Under the pieces are notes generated by a model. It worked only from the letters and a program-made list of their open reading frames with translations. It made no database searches and was not told the origin of the DNA. Shown one piece after another: positions 61,676 through 64,000 of a stretch of DNA of 64,000 nucleotides (position 1 is the stretch's first letter; each line of letters opens with the position of its first letter). Source of the DNA: an uncultured Verrucomicrobiota bacterium (GTDB taxonomy: Bacteria; Verrucomicrobiota; Kiritimatiellia; Kiritimatiellales; Tichowtungiaceae); NCBI GenBank assembly GCA_903831085.1, contig CAIKWE010000020.1:1-64000 (forward strand). Reading direction: 5' to 3'. The position numbers and the translations under genes were made by a program.

Positions 61676-62926
61676 TCAGTTTCCTCCGGCGAGGGTTGAG
61701 TAGAGCAGGTAAATGTTGAGAGCAATAACAACAGCGGAAATGATAACCGCCACGGCGAATTCCCCCGCTCCGCTCCGGAACCCGCCCATCACCTTGCGGT
61801 CGCGGCACAGGATCAGCAGCGGGATCAGGGTGAACGGCAGCTGAATGCTCAATACAACCTGACTGAGAATCAGGATGCGAAACGTGTCCATGCCGAGCAG
61901 GATGATGATGAAAGACGGAATGGCGGTGACTAACACGGCGACGCGGTAGAGCGGGGTGCGCGGGTCTTCTGGTTTGCCCAGAAAGCCGGTGATGACGTTC
62001 GCTTCGGCCATCGACGAGGTGATCGATGATCCGACACCGGCGAAAACAAGAGCCACCGCAAAGAGCAAACCGGCCAGTGGCCCGGCCAGTGGACGCAGCG
62101 TTGCGGAAGCCTGTTCGATGCTGGTAACGACGAGGTTGTTTTTTGAAAAAACCGCGGCGGCCACAATGATCATTGCGGAGTTAACGACCCAGCCCAGCAG
62201 CATGGCGACGGAGGTATCGAGTTTTTCATAACGGAGCAGTTCCATTTTTTCATTTTCTGAGATGCCCCATTTACGGCTGTGAATCACGTTGGAGTGCAGG
62301 AAAATATTATGCGGCATGACGATCGCGCCGAGGATCGCCATGGCGAAATAGATACTGCTCCGGTTTACGTGCGGAATAACAAGCGCAGGAACCGCGGCGG
62401 CCCAGTCGGGTTTGACGAGCACAAGCTCGATGAGATAACAGCAGGCGATAACACCGAGGAAGCCGATGATGATGGTTTCCAGTCGATGGTGGCGCTGGCT
62501 GACGACCAGAAAAACTTTGAGAATAACCGTCAGCAGTGCGCCTGCCCACAGCGGCAGACCGAAAAGCAGATGGAAGCCGATCGCTCCACCGATCAGTTCC
62601 GCCACATCCGTGGCGGCGCAGGCGATCACAATAGTCATGCCCAGAAACGCGGAAACCGGCACCGGAAAATATTCACGGATATTCACCGCCAGCGATTTTC
62701 CTGTGGCGATCCCGAGTTTGGCGGCCATGTGCTGGATGACGATCAGCATCAGCGTGCTGAGCGTGATCACCCAAAGCAGTTGATAGCCGAACTGCGAGCC
62801 GCCTTCGATGTTGGCGGCCCAGTTGCCGGGGTCAATGAACCCGACGGTTACGAGAAAGCCGGGTCCGAGAAAACTCAGAAACTGTTTCAGCGAAAAACCG
62901 TTTTGGGCGGATGGTACAGCGGCCAT
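61676..62926 (-). CDS. mntH: NRAMP-family divalent metal transporter
   Basis: Imports Mn(II)/Fe(II) with protons. 416 residues and about 11 helices. Signatures are TVGFIDPGNWAANIEGGSQFGYQLLW (DPGN metal site), AELIGGAIGFHLLFGLPLW, AILGAIVMPHNIFLHSNVI (MPHN on helix 6), and VGSSITSSMAEANVITGFLG. The M of helix 6 favours Mn over Ca/Mg. It precedes uspA; it is divergent from trpE. The multicopper oxidase in this window could use Mn(II), but no direct link is shown. Confidence 0.93.
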   Translation of the reverse strand: MAAVPSAQNGFSLKQFLSFLGPGFLVTVGFIDPGNWAANIEGGSQFGYQLLWVITLSTLMLIVIQHMAAKLGIATGKSLAVNIREYFPVPVSAFLGMTIVIACAATDVAELIGGAIGFHLLFGLPLWAGALLTVILKVFLVVSQRHHRLETIIIGFLGVIACCYLIELVLVKPDWAAAVPALVIPHVNRSSIYFAMAILGAIVMPHNIFLHSNVIHSRKWGISENEKMELLRYEKLDTSVAMLLGWVVNSAMIIVAAAVFSKNNLVVTSIEQASATLRPLAGPLAGLLFAVALVFAGVGSSITSSMAEANVITGFLGKPEDPRTPLYRVAVLVTAIPSFIIILLGMDTFRILILSQVVLSIQLPFTLIPLLILCRDRKVMGGFRSGAGEFAVAVIISAVVIALNIYLLYSTLAGGN

Positions 62927-62980
62927 GTACCATTTATAGCAAATTGCCGTCTGCCTCCGTGACGCTTTTCTGCGGGAGAT

Positions 62981-63027
62981 TTTCCAATGGAGGGAAAATC
63001 ACCTTGCTGGTTTTCCAAACCTTGGAA
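62981..63027. repeat. two palindrome copies upstream of trpE
   Basis: TTTCCAATGGAGGGAAA (62981-62997, diverged right arm) and TTTCCAAACCTTGGAA (63012-63027), in the divergent region between mntH and trpE. Confidence 0.55.
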
Positions 63028-63121
63028 CAAGCGGCCCGATTAAAAATGCAGGCCACCATGCAATGGCCTTGCGCCGGGCGGCGGTTGCGGGTACAAAAGC
63101 GCTTTAAAACAAGGCATTTTA

Positions 63122-64000
63122 ATGAGTGTGCAACCGAACAGAGAAGCGTTTTTACAGAAGGCGAAGCAGGGGAACCTGATTCCGGTCTGGAAGGAAATTC
63201 TGGCCGATCAGGAAACACCGGTTTCCGCCTACGAACGCGTACGAACCTTTCTGCGCGAAAAAGATCACGCCTCGCACACTTGGATGCTCGAAAGCGTCGA
63301 AGGCGGCGAGCATATCGGACGCTATTCCTTCATCGGCGGCAATCCGCGCGCCATTCTCCGCGCCCGCGGCACCGTCACCGAAATCACCGAAAGCGGAGAA
63401 TGCCGGGAAGTCCGCAATGCCGACCCGCTCAGCGTGCTCAAAGAATATATGAGCCGTTATCGGCCTGTCCGCGATCCAGCGCTGCCGCGCTTTACCGGCG
63501 GGGCGGTCGGGTTCCTCGGCTACGACATGATTTCCGTTTTTGAGCCGCGCGTTCCGGTGATCAAAAAAGACGTCATCGGCAATCCCGACATGGTGATGAT
63601 GATCACCAACGCCATCATTATTTTTGACCGCGTCAACCACACCATGAAAGTGGTGGCCAATGCCTATGTGAACGGCGACCCGGACAAAGCTTATGACGAG
63701 GCGTTGGCGGAGATCGACGAGCTGTGCGCGGCGCTGCTGCAGCCGGTTGATCGGGTGTTGATCGACGCGCATCTTGAAGTGGAGCCGGTCGTTCCGGAGT
63801 CCAACACCACGCCGGACGAATACCGGGGCATGGTCGCCAAGGCGCAGGAATATATTCGCTCCGGCGACATCATTCAGACGGTTCTTTCGCAGCGGTTCGA
63901 AGCGGACAACACGGCCGACTCGCTTGATGTTTACCGCGCGTTGCGCTCCATCAATCCGTCGCCCTATATGTTCTGTCTCGACCTCGCCGAAAGCGCGCTG
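63122..64000 (+). CDS. trpE: anthranilate synthase component I, N-terminal part (runs past window end)
   Basis: First committed step of tryptophan synthesis: chorismate plus ammonia (or glutamine via TrpG) to anthranilate. The first 293 residues are open to the end of the window. Visible are ESVEGGEHIGRYSFIGGNP, FTGGAVGFLGYDMISVFE, and SGDIIQTVLSQRFE with NPSPYMFCLDL near the cut; the chorismate-binding core is beyond. ATG 63122 has AAGGCATTTTA upstream. TrpE normally is about 490-500 residues, so about 40% is missing here only because of the window edge. Confidence 0.93.
   Translation, partial: MSVQPNREAFLQKAKQGNLIPVWKEILADQETPVSAYERVRTFLREKDHASHTWMLESVEGGEHIGRYSFIGGNPRAILRARGTVTEITESGECREVRNADPLSVLKEYMSRYRPVRDPALPRFTGGAVGFLGYDMISVFEPRVPVIKKDVIGNPDMVMMITNAIIIFDRVNHTMKVVANAYVNGDPDKAYDEALAEIDELCAALLQPVDRVLIDAHLEVEPVVPESNTTPDEYRGMVAKAQEYIRSGDIIQTVLSQRFEADNTADSLDVYRALRSINPSPYMFCLDLAESAL

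Overview
The window is a GC-rich (mid-50s % by eye) stretch of a Gram-negative bacterial chromosome. Most genes are housekeeping genes mixed with exported polysaccharide-active and surface proteins. My best inference is the PVC superphylum, probably Kiritimatiellota or a close relative. The basis is LpxK (lipid A synthesis), a PEP-CTERM protein, a PL6-type lyase, a pyrophosphate-type phosphofructokinase, REP-associated transposase remains, and many secreted proteins with Ig-like, TSP3-like and InlB-type repeats. No 16S rRNA or other decisive marker is present, so this remains an inference.

Layout. 1-1303: end of nadD, rsfS and yjbQ in an overlapping operon. 1272-4740: a tandemly duplicated cassette on the minus strand (small membrane protein plus exported beta-sandwich protein). 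4764-9604: priA with a REP-associated transposase fused in frame, a FAH-family hydrolase, an OsmC-like protein and an RNase D-like exonuclease. 9854-15341: rpoN, a YycJ-like metallohydrolase, lpxK, a glycosyltransferase and a polysaccharide deacetylase. 15534-16795: two small exported proteins, one PEP-CTERM. 17185-21933: aconitase, a small membrane protein, a YacP-like NYN protein and rimO. 22075-32395: two very large secreted proteins, a PL6-like lyase and a 2178-residue lyase-like/deacetylase-like protein, with a shared C-terminal module. 32529-36914: tRNA-Gly(CCC), a MATE transporter, a Cys-rich protein, PPi-PFK, rpsD and a small conserved protein. 37042-43044: a minus-strand operon of multicopper oxidase, two envelope proteins and an outer-membrane barrel. 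43342-49814: an exonuclease, an ORF6N protein, a periplasmic cupin, pyrC, lgt, nadK and hisF. 49863-54743: a DUF5677-like protein, a small Cys-rich exported protein, hisI, an SGNH hydrolase, a Gre-like factor, an RluA-type synthase and a frameshifted zinc-ribbon gene. 54748-57403: rsgA preceded by an AbiE-type toxin-antitoxin pair with a large palindromic operator. 57403-59303: aguA-aguB (agmatine to putrescine). 59437-64000: apbE, an outer-membrane protein, uspA, mntH and the start of trpE.

Three layers of small repeats run across the genes. The first is an iterated near-palindrome TTTCCAA-N3-TTGGAAA (about 26 copies, intergenic and inside ORFs). The second is a family of intergenic hairpins with AGAAGGAAACGAAGG arms. 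The third is REP-like paired hairpins, two of which bracket the transposase inside priA. These layers, the priA fusion, the AbiE operator architecture and the multicopper-oxidase operon are the parts most worth following up.
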